A stretch of 7,416 nt of DNA from Alphaproteobacteria bacterium (GTDB lineage: Bacteria > Pseudomonadota > Alphaproteobacteria > Paracaedibacterales > JAKBAR01). Positions 1 to 5,991 of this stretch are shown one piece after another. Under the pieces are notes generated by a model. The model saw only the letters and a list, made by a program, of their open reading frames with translations. It had not been told where the DNA came from and did no database searches. Every line of letters begins with the position of its first letter. The first letter of the stretch is position 1. Made by a program: the position numbers and the translations under genes. The stretch covers positions 1 through 7,416 of the forward strand of contig JAIESS010000061.1 in assembly GCA_019745755.1 (NCBI GenBank). Reading direction: 5' to 3'.

Positions 1-260
1 ATAGCATGCTCATCATCAGACATTTCTCTGTCGTTAAGTAGATTATTCCTGGCAGACAATTGTGCCTGACAGTATTGTTTATTCCGATTGATGGGGAGAC
101 TACAACAGCCTGGATCCCTAAGATTTTCGGTATTTTCGCATTGGTTACTCAAAATTATTGGAAGATGAGAAAAATCATATTAACGGTATCGATAATTTTT
201 GGAACCCGGCAAAACGGCATTCTTCGCTAAATAAACAATAGCCTTGTGAGCATTCATATC

Positions 261-272
261 AAGATTAATCTT
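261..272. repeat. 12-base perfect palindrome upstream of the nitroreductase gene
   Basis: AAGATTAATCTT is a perfect palindrome 67 bases before the nitroreductase start. It could be an operator half of the region controlling the nitroreductase-znuA pair. A palindrome of this length is expected once or twice by chance in a window this size, so function is only a possibility. Confidence 0.25.
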
Positions 273-305
273 AAGGATTTTTTTACCTTTTTCCGCTAGG
301 GTGTG

Positions 306-322
306 AGAATGTATTGTATTCT
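306..322 (+). promoter_or_regulatory. AGAAT-N7-ATTCT dyad just before the nitroreductase gene
   Basis: AGAAT and ATTCT face each other across seven bases, and the dyad ends five bases before the AAGG (327-330) that serves as ribosome binding site for the gene at 340. The right half contains TATTCT, which could act as a -10 element, but I see no convincing -35. Because a zinc-binding protein is encoded downstream, a metal-responsive repressor site is imaginable, but the sequence does not match a Zur or Fur box I can recognise. Confidence 0.2.
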
Positions 323-339
323 ACATAAGGTAAAGCCCA

Positions 340-918
340 ATGGATTCAAACACCCTCAAAATGCTTTTTACGGATGCCCGCACACACAATGGATGGCTCA
401 GTAAAGATATTCCCGATGATCTGCTTCAAAAGGTGTATGATGCTGCAAAATTTGGCCCCACGAGTGCGAATTGCAGCCCCCTTCGTATAGTTTTTATAAA
501 ATCAGCTGAAGCTAAAGAAAAGCTCAAACCTTGTCTTGCTGAAGGTAATATTGAGAAAACGATGACAGCACCCGTAACCGCTATTTTTGCGGATGATTTT
601 GCGTTTTATGATCACCTTCCAAAGCTCTTTCCTCATGCTGATGCAAAGTCTTGGTTTGCGGGCAATCAAACGCTCATTGATATCACGGCTTTTCGTAATG
701 GCACCCTCCAAACAGCCTATTTCATGCTTGCAGCCCGGGGATTTGGTCTTGACTGTGGACCTATGTCAGGCTTTGATAACACAAAAGTGGATGAGCTTTT
801 TTTCAAGGGAACAGCCATTAAATCCAACTTTTTGTGTAACTTAGGCTACGGCGATACATCAAAACTCTTCCCTCGTTCCCCACGTTTTGATTTTAATGAG
901 GTATGCACCATTGCGTAA
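340..918 (+). CDS. rutE: RutE/HadB-like NAD(P)H nitroreductase family protein
   Basis: A 192-residue FMN-dependent oxidoreductase of the nitroreductase family, RutE/HadB branch. In E. coli RutE reduces malonic semialdehyde to 3-hydroxypropionate in uracil breakdown; many relatives act on other small electrophiles. The sequence shows ARTHNGW at residues 13-19, GPTSANCSP at 39-47 (phosphate side of the FMN site), AFRNGTLQ at 117-124, GLDCGPMSGFD at 136-146, NLGYGD at 167-172 and PRSPR at 178-182. Length is close to the family's 195 or so, so the protein is complete. The ATG follows AAGG with a nine-base spacer. Its last 23 bases overlap the next gene, znuA, pointing to co-transcription. No other pyrimidine-degradation gene is in the window, so the physiological substrate is uncertain. 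The family call is firm; the symbol is by similarity only. Confidence 0.85.
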   Translation: MDSNTLKMLFTDARTHNGWLSKDIPDDLLQKVYDAAKFGPTSANCSPLRIVFIKSAEAKEKLKPCLAEGNIEKTMTAPVTAIFADDFAFYDHLPKLFPHADAKSWFAGNQTLIDITAFRNGTLQTAYFMLAARGFGLDCGPMSGFDNTKVDELFFKGTAIKSNFLCNLGYGDTSKLFPRSPRFDFNEVCTIA

Positions 919-1825
919 GATCATGATCCTTCGTCTCCTTTTGTGCTTGGTTATTCTAAGCGCACAGTTATGTGCACAACCTATGAAAATCCTTGTGTCC
1001 ATTAAGCCTCTGTACGGTCTTATAGCAAAGATCACCAAGGACACAGATGTTGAGATTGATTTGCTCTATACAGGACAGAGTTCTCCTCATACAACAGGCC
1101 TCACCCTTGACGGTGCTGCAAAAATAAAAAATGCTGACCTTATTTTTTGGGCGGGCGCCATATATGAAACCGCCATCAAAAAGCACATGGAGGTTTGCTC
1201 AAACGCCATTGATCTCTCAAAAACAAAAAATCTTTTGCTGCTCCCTTATCGTACCTTTGATGGAAAAGAATCATCTTGTAATCACGATCATGGCGATGAT
1301 GGTTCTTGTGACCATCACCACCATGATGCATCCATGATAGACGGCCATTATTGGCTAGACATTGATAATGCTATCATGATGGTAAAGGAAGTAGCTCGCA
1401 TCCTTGGTGAAAAGATGCCAGAGAAGACAGCCCTCATTCAAAAAAATTGTGATGAGGCGGTGGTGCACTTAACAGTTTTTGGAAAAGATCTAAAGGCAAA
1501 AATTAAGCCCGTACCCTACATTAGTTTTCATGATTTTACCCAGTATTTCGATCATTATTTTGGCACATTCTGTACGGGTGTCGTTGTTACAGATCCTCAC
1601 CATGGTGCATCAATTCAACACCTCGAGGCGCTTATAAAAACAATGACGGATAAAAATGTGACCTTTGTCATTAAAGAAAAACAGTTCAAAGGGGACATCC
1701 TATCAAAACTTGAGGCCCACGGTGTGGTTGTCAAAACGCTTGATTATTTAGGGGCAGACCTTAATCCCGACGGTTTTGTCTATGAACGTATCATGACGGA
1801 TCTTGTTGAGGGTTTCATCTCATGA
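896..1825 (+). CDS. znuA: Zinc ABC transporter substrate-binding protein ZnuA
   Basis: A periplasmic metal-binding lipocalin-unrelated cluster A-I protein of 309 residues that would capture Zn2+ and hand it to the ZnuB permease. Residues 1-27 look like a Sec signal peptide: R2, R7 and K8, a hydrophobic core at 9-22, and probable cleavage after LCA. The likely zinc ligands are H65 in SSPH, H151 in GHYWLD, H212 in SFHDF and D283 in LDYLG. A His/Asp-rich loop at 128-145, with two cysteines, sits before the second ligand as in ZnuA and unlike typical manganese-binding relatives. Starts: TTG 887, ATG 896 and ATG 923 are all possible and none has a good ribosome binding site. I prefer 896 because it keeps the basic n-region; 923, four bases after the upstream stop, is the main alternative. 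Translation is probably coupled to the nitroreductase gene. No znuB or znuC is present: the opposite-strand fabH begins seven bases beyond. Confidence 0.88.
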   Translation: MRYAPLRKIMILRLLLCLVILSAQLCAQPMKILVSIKPLYGLIAKITKDTDVEIDLLYTGQSSPHTTGLTLDGAAKIKNADLIFWAGAIYETAIKKHMEVCSNAIDLSKTKNLLLLPYRTFDGKESSCNHDHGDDGSCDHHHHDASMIDGHYWLDIDNAIMMVKEVARILGEKMPEKTALIQKNCDEAVVHLTVFGKDLKAKIKPVPYISFHDFTQYFDHYFGTFCTGVVVTDPHHGASIQHLEALIKTMTDKNVTFVIKEKQFKGDILSKLEAHGVVVKTLDYLGADLNPDGFVYERIMTDLVEGFIS

Positions 1826-1832
1826 ATAAACT

Positions 1833-2798
1833 TTAATAAACAACAAGACTAGCGCCCCATGTGAAGCCGCCTCCCATGGCGGGCATAATCACTTTGTGGC
1901 CGGTCTGAATGCGACCATCCTGGATAGCTGTGTGAAAAGCCAAAGGAATGGTGGCGGCTGACGTATTCGCGTGATGGGCGATGGTGGATATAACTTTTTC
2001 AGAGGGAATATGGAGACGCTCGGCCAAGCTATCCAAAATACGCTGATTTGCCTGGTGGGGCACAACAAAGTCGATGGCATCATAGGTGAGTCCATTTTCA
2101 GCCAGCACCGCATCGATAGCCTTCGCCATATTGACAACAGCATATTTAAAAACTTCCCGGCCATTCATCGTGAGATAGCCAAATGCTCCCTGATCCTGGA
2201 CCCCCTTTGTACATAGAGCCTGTGCAAACTGGCCATCAGCATAAATTTTAGAACTAAGAATTTTGGACGGTGAGTCCGCGGGTGCAGCCTTTAACACAAA
2301 AGCCCCTGCGCCATCGCCAAAAAGAACGCAGGTATTGCGATCCTTCCAATCAACAAGATGGGACATGGTTTCGGCGCCAATGACAAGGGCGCATTTTGAT
2401 TGACCGGACCGTATATACATATCTGCTGTTGTAAGCGCATAGACAAACCCTGAGCATACAGCCTGAACATCAAAGGCTCCGCAAGGTGGAATACCAAGGG
2501 CAGACTGAACAAGTGTTGCTGTTGCTGGGTTTACATAGTCGGGAGACGTTGTTGCCACAATAACAAGGTCCACATCTTGTGCCTCAACACCAGCGTGATC
2601 AAGGGCATTTTTTGCTGCCTTGGTCGCTAAGTGTGATGTGAATTCATCTTTTGCTGCAATATGGCGTTGTTGAATGCCAACCCGTGTTTTAATCCACTCA
2701 TCCGATGTATCAAGGGTTTTTGCCAAATCATCGTTGGTAAGAATTTTTTCGGGGAGATAGGCGCCAACGCCTATGATTTGTGATGCTATGGCCGTCAT
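1833..2798 (-). CDS. fabH: Beta-ketoacyl-ACP synthase III (FabH)
   Basis: A cytoplasmic condensing enzyme of 321 residues that starts type II fatty acid synthesis by joining an acyl-CoA, usually acetyl-CoA, to malonyl-ACP. The triad is intact: C115 in AVCSGF, H248 in PHQANQR and N278 in HANTSAA. DEWIKTRVGI at 33-42, the LFGDGAGAFVL block at 159-169 and the C-terminal GGGFTWGA are also typical. Length is normal. The start is well supported: AGGGA at 2804-2808 lies five bases before the ATG, and the TAG stop of plsX provides part of that binding site. This places fabH eight bases after plsX in one operon. In many alphaproteobacteria ihfA follows fabH; here the gene ends facing znuA instead, seven bases away and without an obvious terminator. 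Confidence 0.97.
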   Translation of the reverse strand: MTAIASQIIGVGAYLPEKILTNDDLAKTLDTSDEWIKTRVGIQQRHIAAKDEFTSHLATKAAKNALDHAGVEAQDVDLVIVATTSPDYVNPATATLVQSALGIPPCGAFDVQAVCSGFVYALTTADMYIRSGQSKCALVIGAETMSHLVDWKDRNTCVLFGDGAGAFVLKAAPADSPSKILSSKIYADGQFAQALCTKGVQDQGAFGYLTMNGREVFKYAVVNMAKAIDAVLAENGLTYDAIDFVVPHQANQRILDSLAERLHIPSEKVISTIAHHANTSAATIPLAFHTAIQDGRIQTGHKVIMPAMGGGFTWGASLVVY

Positions 2799-2803
2799 TG
2801 ATA

Positions 2804-2808
2804 TCCCT
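2804..2808 (-). promoter_or_regulatory. Ribosome binding site of fabH overlapping the plsX stop codon
   Basis: On the minus strand the run TAGGGA contains the plsX stop TAG and the AGGGA binding site for fabH, five bases before its ATG. A ribosome finishing plsX therefore sits on the fabH initiation site, favouring coupled translation of the two lipid enzymes. Confidence 0.7.
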
Positions 2809-3877
2809 AAGCGGATGTTTTGAGTTGAGCAATACGCTCTTGAATGATCCGATTAAAGCTGAGCTCACCGCCGACTTCAAGAGGATTATGATGATTTGAC
2901 GCAAGATCGAGGGCAACTTTAATAGCTTCAGCATAACCCACAGCATCGGTTCCACCGTGACTTTTTACGGCAATCCCCCTTAAACCTAGCAAGATCGCAC
3001 CATTATACAAGCGTGGGTCCATACGTTTTGCAAGGGCCGCAAATGACTTTTGTGCGATAAGATAGCCGATTTTTCCACTAAGGTAGCGCGCTAATGCTTC
3101 TTTCAAGAAATGCTTAATAAGGTGAGCTGTCCCTTCAATGGCTTTGAGAGCAACATTCCCCGAAAAACCATCTGTAACAACAACATCCGTTGTGCCGGCC
3201 GTAATATCATTACCCTCCACAAAACCGTAGAAATTTACATATTTTTCAAGAATACTCGCTGTCTCTTGAAGGTGGGGCAAACCCTTGGAGGATTCGGATC
3301 CTATGTTAAGTAACCCAATCGTGGGTTTTTGTCCTTTTTCGTAAAGCCCTGAATGCTCTGCTAAGACGGACCCCATAACGCCAAACTGAACGAGATTTGA
3401 AACGTTGCATTCGGCGTTGGCACCAAGATCGAGTACGATACTTTTGCCGCGACGTGTTGGCATGATTTTAGCAATGGCCGGGCGATCAACGCCATCAAGG
3501 GTTTTAAGAAACATTTTGGAAAGAGCCATATAAGCCCCTGTATTTCCGGCGGAAACAACAGCAGACGCCCGTCCATCAGCCACCGCTTTAATAGCAAGCC
3601 CCATGCCGGAGGCTGCTGCTTGCCGAAGAGCAAGAGAAGGTTTTGTTGTGCTTGTAACAGCTTGTTCTGCATGACAAATCTGGGCATGAGACTTTAATAA
3701 GGGAAATTCCTTGATGAGGCGCGTTAACAGTTGATCGTCCCCAAACAAGAGAAAATTTATTTGGGTATTGTGTGTGTGTGTGAATCTTTTTTCTGAGAGA
3801 ACAAGCTCTGCGCCCGCAAGAACAATTTGCGGTGCATGGTCACCACCCATAGCATCAAGTGCAATCACAACTGTCAT
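2807..3877 (-). CDS. plsX: Phosphate acyltransferase PlsX
   Basis: PlsX converts acyl-ACP and phosphate to acyl phosphate, the donor used by PlsY for the first acylation of glycerol 3-phosphate. It is a peripheral, membrane-associated cytoplasmic enzyme. The 356 residues carry the family blocks in order: ALDAMGGDHAP at 6-16, SAGNTGA at 109-115, VLDLGAN at 148-154, LLNIGSE at 189-195, GTTDVVVTDGFSGNV at 228-242, and YNGAILLGL with KSHG at 291-308. The start is fixed by the conserved N terminus and by a TAA in frame two codons upstream. No Shine-Dalgarno sequence precedes the ATG, and the rpmF stop is only 14 bases upstream, so initiation probably depends on translation of rpmF. A (CA)7 tract lies in the codons for T33 to N37 (3769-3782). 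The identification is secure. Confidence 0.97.
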   Translation of the reverse strand: MTVVIALDAMGGDHAPQIVLAGAELVLSEKRFTHTHNTQINFLLFGDDQLLTRLIKEFPLLKSHAQICHAEQAVTSTTKPSLALRQAAASGMGLAIKAVADGRASAVVSAGNTGAYMALSKMFLKTLDGVDRPAIAKIMPTRRGKSIVLDLGANAECNVSNLVQFGVMGSVLAEHSGLYEKGQKPTIGLLNIGSESSKGLPHLQETASILEKYVNFYGFVEGNDITAGTTDVVVTDGFSGNVALKAIEGTAHLIKHFLKEALARYLSGKIGYLIAQKSFAALAKRMDPRLYNGAILLGLRGIAVKSHGGTDAVGYAEAIKVALDLASNHHNPLEVGGELSFNRIIQERIAQLKTSA

Positions 3878-3891
3878 GGGTGGTTATAACG

Positions 3892-4089
3892 TTAGTCAGC
3901 AACAATTTCAGATTGATTCTTTGAAAAAACCTGACGTCCTTTATAATGACCACATGAATCACATACGTGATGTGGAAGCTTGCGTGCACCACAGTTAGAG
4001 CACTCAACGCTCATAACGGATTTTAATGCATGGTGTGAGCGGCGCATACCTCTGCGGGATGGTGTTGTTTTTCTTTTTGGAACTGCCAT
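3892..4089 (-). CDS. rpmF: 50S ribosomal protein L32
   Basis: A 65-residue large-subunit ribosomal protein. The N terminus MAVPKRKTTPSRRGMRRSHH is the family signature. Four cysteines, C30 and C33 (CSNC) with C43 and C46 (CDSC), form a complete zinc ribbon, so this is the zinc-containing form of L32 and not a cysteine-free paralogue. It is the first gene of the rpmF-plsX-fabH operon; plsX follows after 14 bases. The ATG has a weak purine-rich binding region (AAGAAGA) just upstream. A promoter is visible at 4132-4160. The link to plsX and fabH is long established in bacteria and ties lipid synthesis to ribosome output. Confidence 0.97.
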   Translation of the reverse strand: MAVPKRKTTPSRRGMRRSHHALKSVMSVECSNCGARKLPHHVCDSCGHYKGRQVFSKNQSEIVAD

Positions 4090-4131
4090 GATTCTTCTTC
4101 TTAGCTGTTTAAAATTAACCTTTAAGGAGAA

Positions 4132-4160
4132 TTAATACACACATTCACAGAAAAAAGCAA
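4132..4160 (-). promoter_or_regulatory. Probable sigma-70 promoter of rpmF-plsX-fabH
   Basis: On the minus strand a -35 TTGCTT (4160-4155) and a -10 TATTAA (4137-4132) are separated by exactly 17 bases. Transcription would begin near 4125, giving a leader of about 36 bases before rpmF. Match to consensus is 3/6 and 4/6, so the spacing and position carry much of the weight. Confidence 0.5.
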
Positions 4161-4240
4161 GAGCTTTCCATTTATACCCTATTCTTAAACATGTGATACA
4201 CACAAAATTATAGAGGACGATAGCCATCAATTGATAGTAC

Positions 4241-4270
4241 AAGACATACAACACATGTTAACTATATAAG
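4241..4270 (+). promoter_or_regulatory. Possible promoter of the MFS transporter gene
   Basis: AAGACA (4241-4246) and TATAAG (4265-4270) are 18 bases apart and match the sigma-70 consensus at 4/6 and 5/6. The start would lie near 4277, leaving a leader of roughly 73 bases before the GTG at 4350. It is divergent from the rpmF promoter, about 80 bases away. Confidence 0.35.
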
Positions 4271-4301
4271 TACTTAGGAAAAATTGAGGCAGATTACCAT
4301 C

Positions 4302-4337
4302 ATGAAAAATATCCGTCACACTGAATTATTTTACTAA
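4302..4337 (+). other. Possible 11-codon leader reading frame before the MFS gene
   Basis: An ATG at 4302 opens MKNIRHTELFY and stops at TAA 4335-4337, 12 bases before the GTG start of the transporter and in the same frame. GAGG at 4286-4289 is the only good Shine-Dalgarno-like sequence upstream of the transporter, but is 12 bases from this ATG, rather far. It could be a leader peptide that assists re-initiation at GTG 4350, the broken former N terminus of the transporter, or chance. Confidence 0.2.
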
Positions 4338-4349
4338 AGATAAAAACAA

Positions 4350-5540
4350 GTGACCATTGATTTTATAGGAAAGAGCGTATTGCTCTTCGTTGCAAGCCTA
4401 ACGGTTCTTGCAGGGGCCATTATTGCACCATCTCTTCCCCATATTGTGGATCATCTGATTGCTGATGGTGTGGCCCCAGAGAAAGCCAATTTTTGGGGAA
4501 AAATGCTTCTCTCGATTCCCGCCTTAATGATTTTGCTATGCTCTCCACTCATGGGTTATTTGGTGGATCGATTTGGGCGGCGTAAGGTTCTGCTCACAGG
4601 GCTTTTTCTCTTTTCACTATCAGGTGTTTGGGGAGGTATTTATCCACATCTTACACCACTCATTATAAGCCGCATAGGTCTTGGTATTGCTGTTTCCATG
4701 AGTATGACAACGGCTGTTACCCTCGTATCGGACTACTTTAAAGGACATGAACGAGAGCAATTTATGGGTTATTTTAGTAGTGCCATGGGGGTAGGAGGAA
4801 TGACTTATTTTATTCTAGGGGGTTTTGTGGCCACCCTTCACTGGCGCTTTCCCTTTTTCATCTATCTTCTCGCGCTGCCTGCCTTTATCCTTGCGTACTA
4901 CCATCTCCCAGAGCCAGAGCAGGCAAAACAAGTTAAGACAACGGTACAAGAAGCGATTCATGGTAATCACACCCCCCCTGTTCCTTTTATAATGATTGGG
5001 ATTTTGTATGGGACGGCCTTTCTCAATATGGCCATCTATTATATTATTCCGACACAACTTCCCTTTGTCCTAAAAGAAATTGGTTATGTCTCATCCCTTC
5101 ATGTGGGGCTTACTACTTCAGCATGCAGCCTTGCGGGGGCTAGCATAGCCTTCCTTTATGGACGCATCAAAGGGGTTTTCACCCACTCCCATATGTTTAT
5201 GGTTGCCTTCATGTTAATTGGCGTGGGATACGGTACCCTTTTTATGTTTCAAACCTACGTGAGCATTATTGTTGGCCTTTTTATCGCAGGAATGGGATTT
5301 GGAATAGTTATGCCAAATACAGGGACGTGGCTAATGCGTATCGCCCCTGAGCATGTCCGTGGGCGCGTTGCAGGGGGGCTTAGCTCCAGCATTAACATGG
5401 GGCAGTTTCTGTCCCCCATCATTAGCCTTGGTGTCCTTGCTTATTTCCCTGTTATCTATGTTTTTCCCTTTTTCGCCATCATCTGTCTTATTATATCTCT
5501 CCTTTACGGGGGATTTTATATGAATGGATGGGGACGATAA
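4350..5540 (+). CDS. Major facilitator superfamily drug/metabolite transporter
   Basis: An inner-membrane secondary transporter of 396 residues, the usual length for a 12-segment MFS protein of the drug:H+ antiporter (DHA1) type. The first segment ends in LAGAIIAPSLP (20-30). Motif A, GYLVDRFGRRKV, lies at 69-80 between segments 2 and 3. A glycine-rich segment 5 covers about 143-163 (SSAMGVGG, ILGGFV). A hydrophilic central loop at about 188-210 separates the two halves, and a weakened second motif A (YGRIKG) follows segment 8 at 270-275. The GTG at 4350 is the first possible start after an in-frame TAA at 4341; it lacks a clear Shine-Dalgarno sequence. Substrate cannot be told from sequence; there is no adjacent regulator or biosynthetic gene. 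The stop codon lies one base from that of convergent rbfA. Confidence 0.88.
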   Translation: MTIDFIGKSVLLFVASLTVLAGAIIAPSLPHIVDHLIADGVAPEKANFWGKMLLSIPALMILLCSPLMGYLVDRFGRRKVLLTGLFLFSLSGVWGGIYPHLTPLIISRIGLGIAVSMSMTTAVTLVSDYFKGHEREQFMGYFSSAMGVGGMTYFILGGFVATLHWRFPFFIYLLALPAFILAYYHLPEPEQAKQVKTTVQEAIHGNHTPPVPFIMIGILYGTAFLNMAIYYIIPTQLPFVLKEIGYVSSLHVGLTTSACSLAGASIAFLYGRIKGVFTHSHMFMVAFMLIGVGYGTLFMFQTYVSIIVGLFIAGMGFGIVMPNTGTWLMRIAPEHVRGRVAGGLSSSINMGQFLSPIISLGVLAYFPVIYVFPFFAIICLIISLLYGGFYMNGWGR

Positions 5541-5557
5541 ACTAATCGTCCTTAATT
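5531..5557. terminator. Hairpin shared by the ends of the MFS and rbfA genes
   Basis: GGACGAT (5532-5538) and ATCGTCC (5545-5551) form a perfect seven-base stem around a six-base loop. The loop and stem edge hold both stop codons, TAA of the transporter at 5538-5540 and TAG of rbfA at 5544-5542. On the plus strand the stem is followed by TTAATT, a weak U tract; on the minus strand there is none. It may stop transcription of the transporter gene before rbfA is read antisense, but termination is not certain. Confidence 0.5.
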
Positions 5558-5904
5558 GGCGATGGCTTGATTGCCTTAAAAAGATTGTCCATTTTTTCCG
5601 CTTTATCAAAGGTCTCATCAATAACAAAGCGCAGCATGGGAACACGGCGAAGGCTCATGGAGCTTGCGAGCCTTTTACGCATATAAGGAATCATTTCGCT
5701 TAAAAATTCAAGGGTTTCCTCACGTTCAACCCCTCCTAATGGCATGACAAACACGAGGGCCTTTTGAAGATCGGGAGACATACTTACCTGTGTCACTGTC
5801 ACGGGCACACTGAGTTCCCCCACTGGCCAGTCATTCATAGAAATTGTCTGGGATAGTACATGACGCACTTCTTCACCCACGCGCAGTTGCCTTTGGCTTG
5901 CCAT
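5542..5904 (-). CDS. rbfA: Ribosome-binding factor A (RbfA)
   Basis: A 120-residue cytoplasmic factor that binds the maturing 30S subunit and helps 16S rRNA 5'-end processing and cold adaptation. The fold signature is present: RQLRVGEEVRHVLSQ at 5-19, VTVTQVSMSPDLQKALVFVMPL at 35-56 with its SPDL turn, a helical MRKRLASSMSLRRVPML region at 75-91, and FVIDETFDKAEKMDNLF at 93-109. Length is normal. The start ATG gives the expected N terminus; upstream only a weak AAAG-type binding site is seen. In most proteobacteria rbfA lies beside infB or truB; neither is here. Upstream (minus strand) is an unknown exported protein gene 87 bases away, with a large inverted repeat in between. The last codons GAC GAT lie in the shared hairpin. 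Confidence 0.95.
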   Translation of the reverse strand: MASQRQLRVGEEVRHVLSQTISMNDWPVGELSVPVTVTQVSMSPDLQKALVFVMPLGGVEREETLEFLSEMIPYMRKRLASSMSLRRVPMLRFVIDETFDKAEKMDNLFKAIKPSPIKDD

Positions 5905-5921
5905 AAAGCTTTTCTTTCGTA

Positions 5922-5985
5922 TTTTGATAATATTTATTCATAAGATGCCCATTAACACCATGATCTTCAAGGAATATTATCAAAA
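5922..5985. repeat. 13-base perfect inverted repeat upstream of rbfA
   Basis: TTTTGATAATATT at 5922-5934 is matched perfectly by AATATTATCAAAA at 5973-5985, with 38 bases between. It fills most of the 87-base gap between rbfA and the preceding exported protein gene. As RNA it could form an AT-rich stem with a long loop; as DNA it is a pair of identical binding sites in opposite orientation. No U tract follows either arm, so it is not a typical terminator. Confidence 0.6.
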
Positions 5986-5991
5986 ATAATC

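Larger units (their letters stand above)
1..339. other. Gene-free left edge, possible decayed sequence
   Basis: I see no intact gene here. On the plus strand, frame 1 is open from the edge to a TGA at 67-69 (about 22 codons), so the tail of a gene lying to the left cannot be excluded. On the minus strand one frame reads about 100 codons with two in-frame stops. One piece is a 22-codon reading frame beginning MNAHKAIVYLAKNA and ending at a TAA near 163. After that stop the frame stays open to the edge, with an ATG at 23-21. None of these pieces resembles a family I know and none has a good ribosome binding site. The right end holds the upstream region of the nitroreductase gene, including two short dyads listed separately. 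It could be a decayed gene or plain intergenic DNA. Confidence 0.4.

Noticed and set aside
1..23. A minus-strand gene starting at ATG 23 (MSDDEHA) and running off the left edge
   Set aside because: Only seven codons are visible and there is no convincing ribosome binding site; support is too thin for a gene call.
968..1186. Minus-strand reading frame opposite znuA
   Set aside because: It is a shadow of a well-supported znuA gene, has no family resemblance and no upstream signals.
1270..1330. His/Asp-rich stretch in znuA as a possible repeat expansion or assembly artefact
   Set aside because: A His/Asp-rich loop at this place is normal in ZnuA proteins and probably helps collect zinc.
2660..2798. 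HANTSAA in FabH in place of the GNTSAA seen in E. coli as a possible active-site change
   Set aside because: The catalytic Asn is retained, and an alanine here is common in alphaproteobacterial FabH.
5331..5645. Minus-strand reading frame of about 104 codons across the MFS/rbfA junction
   Set aside because: It overlaps two certain genes, and its low-complexity basic sequence is what an out-of-frame reading gives.
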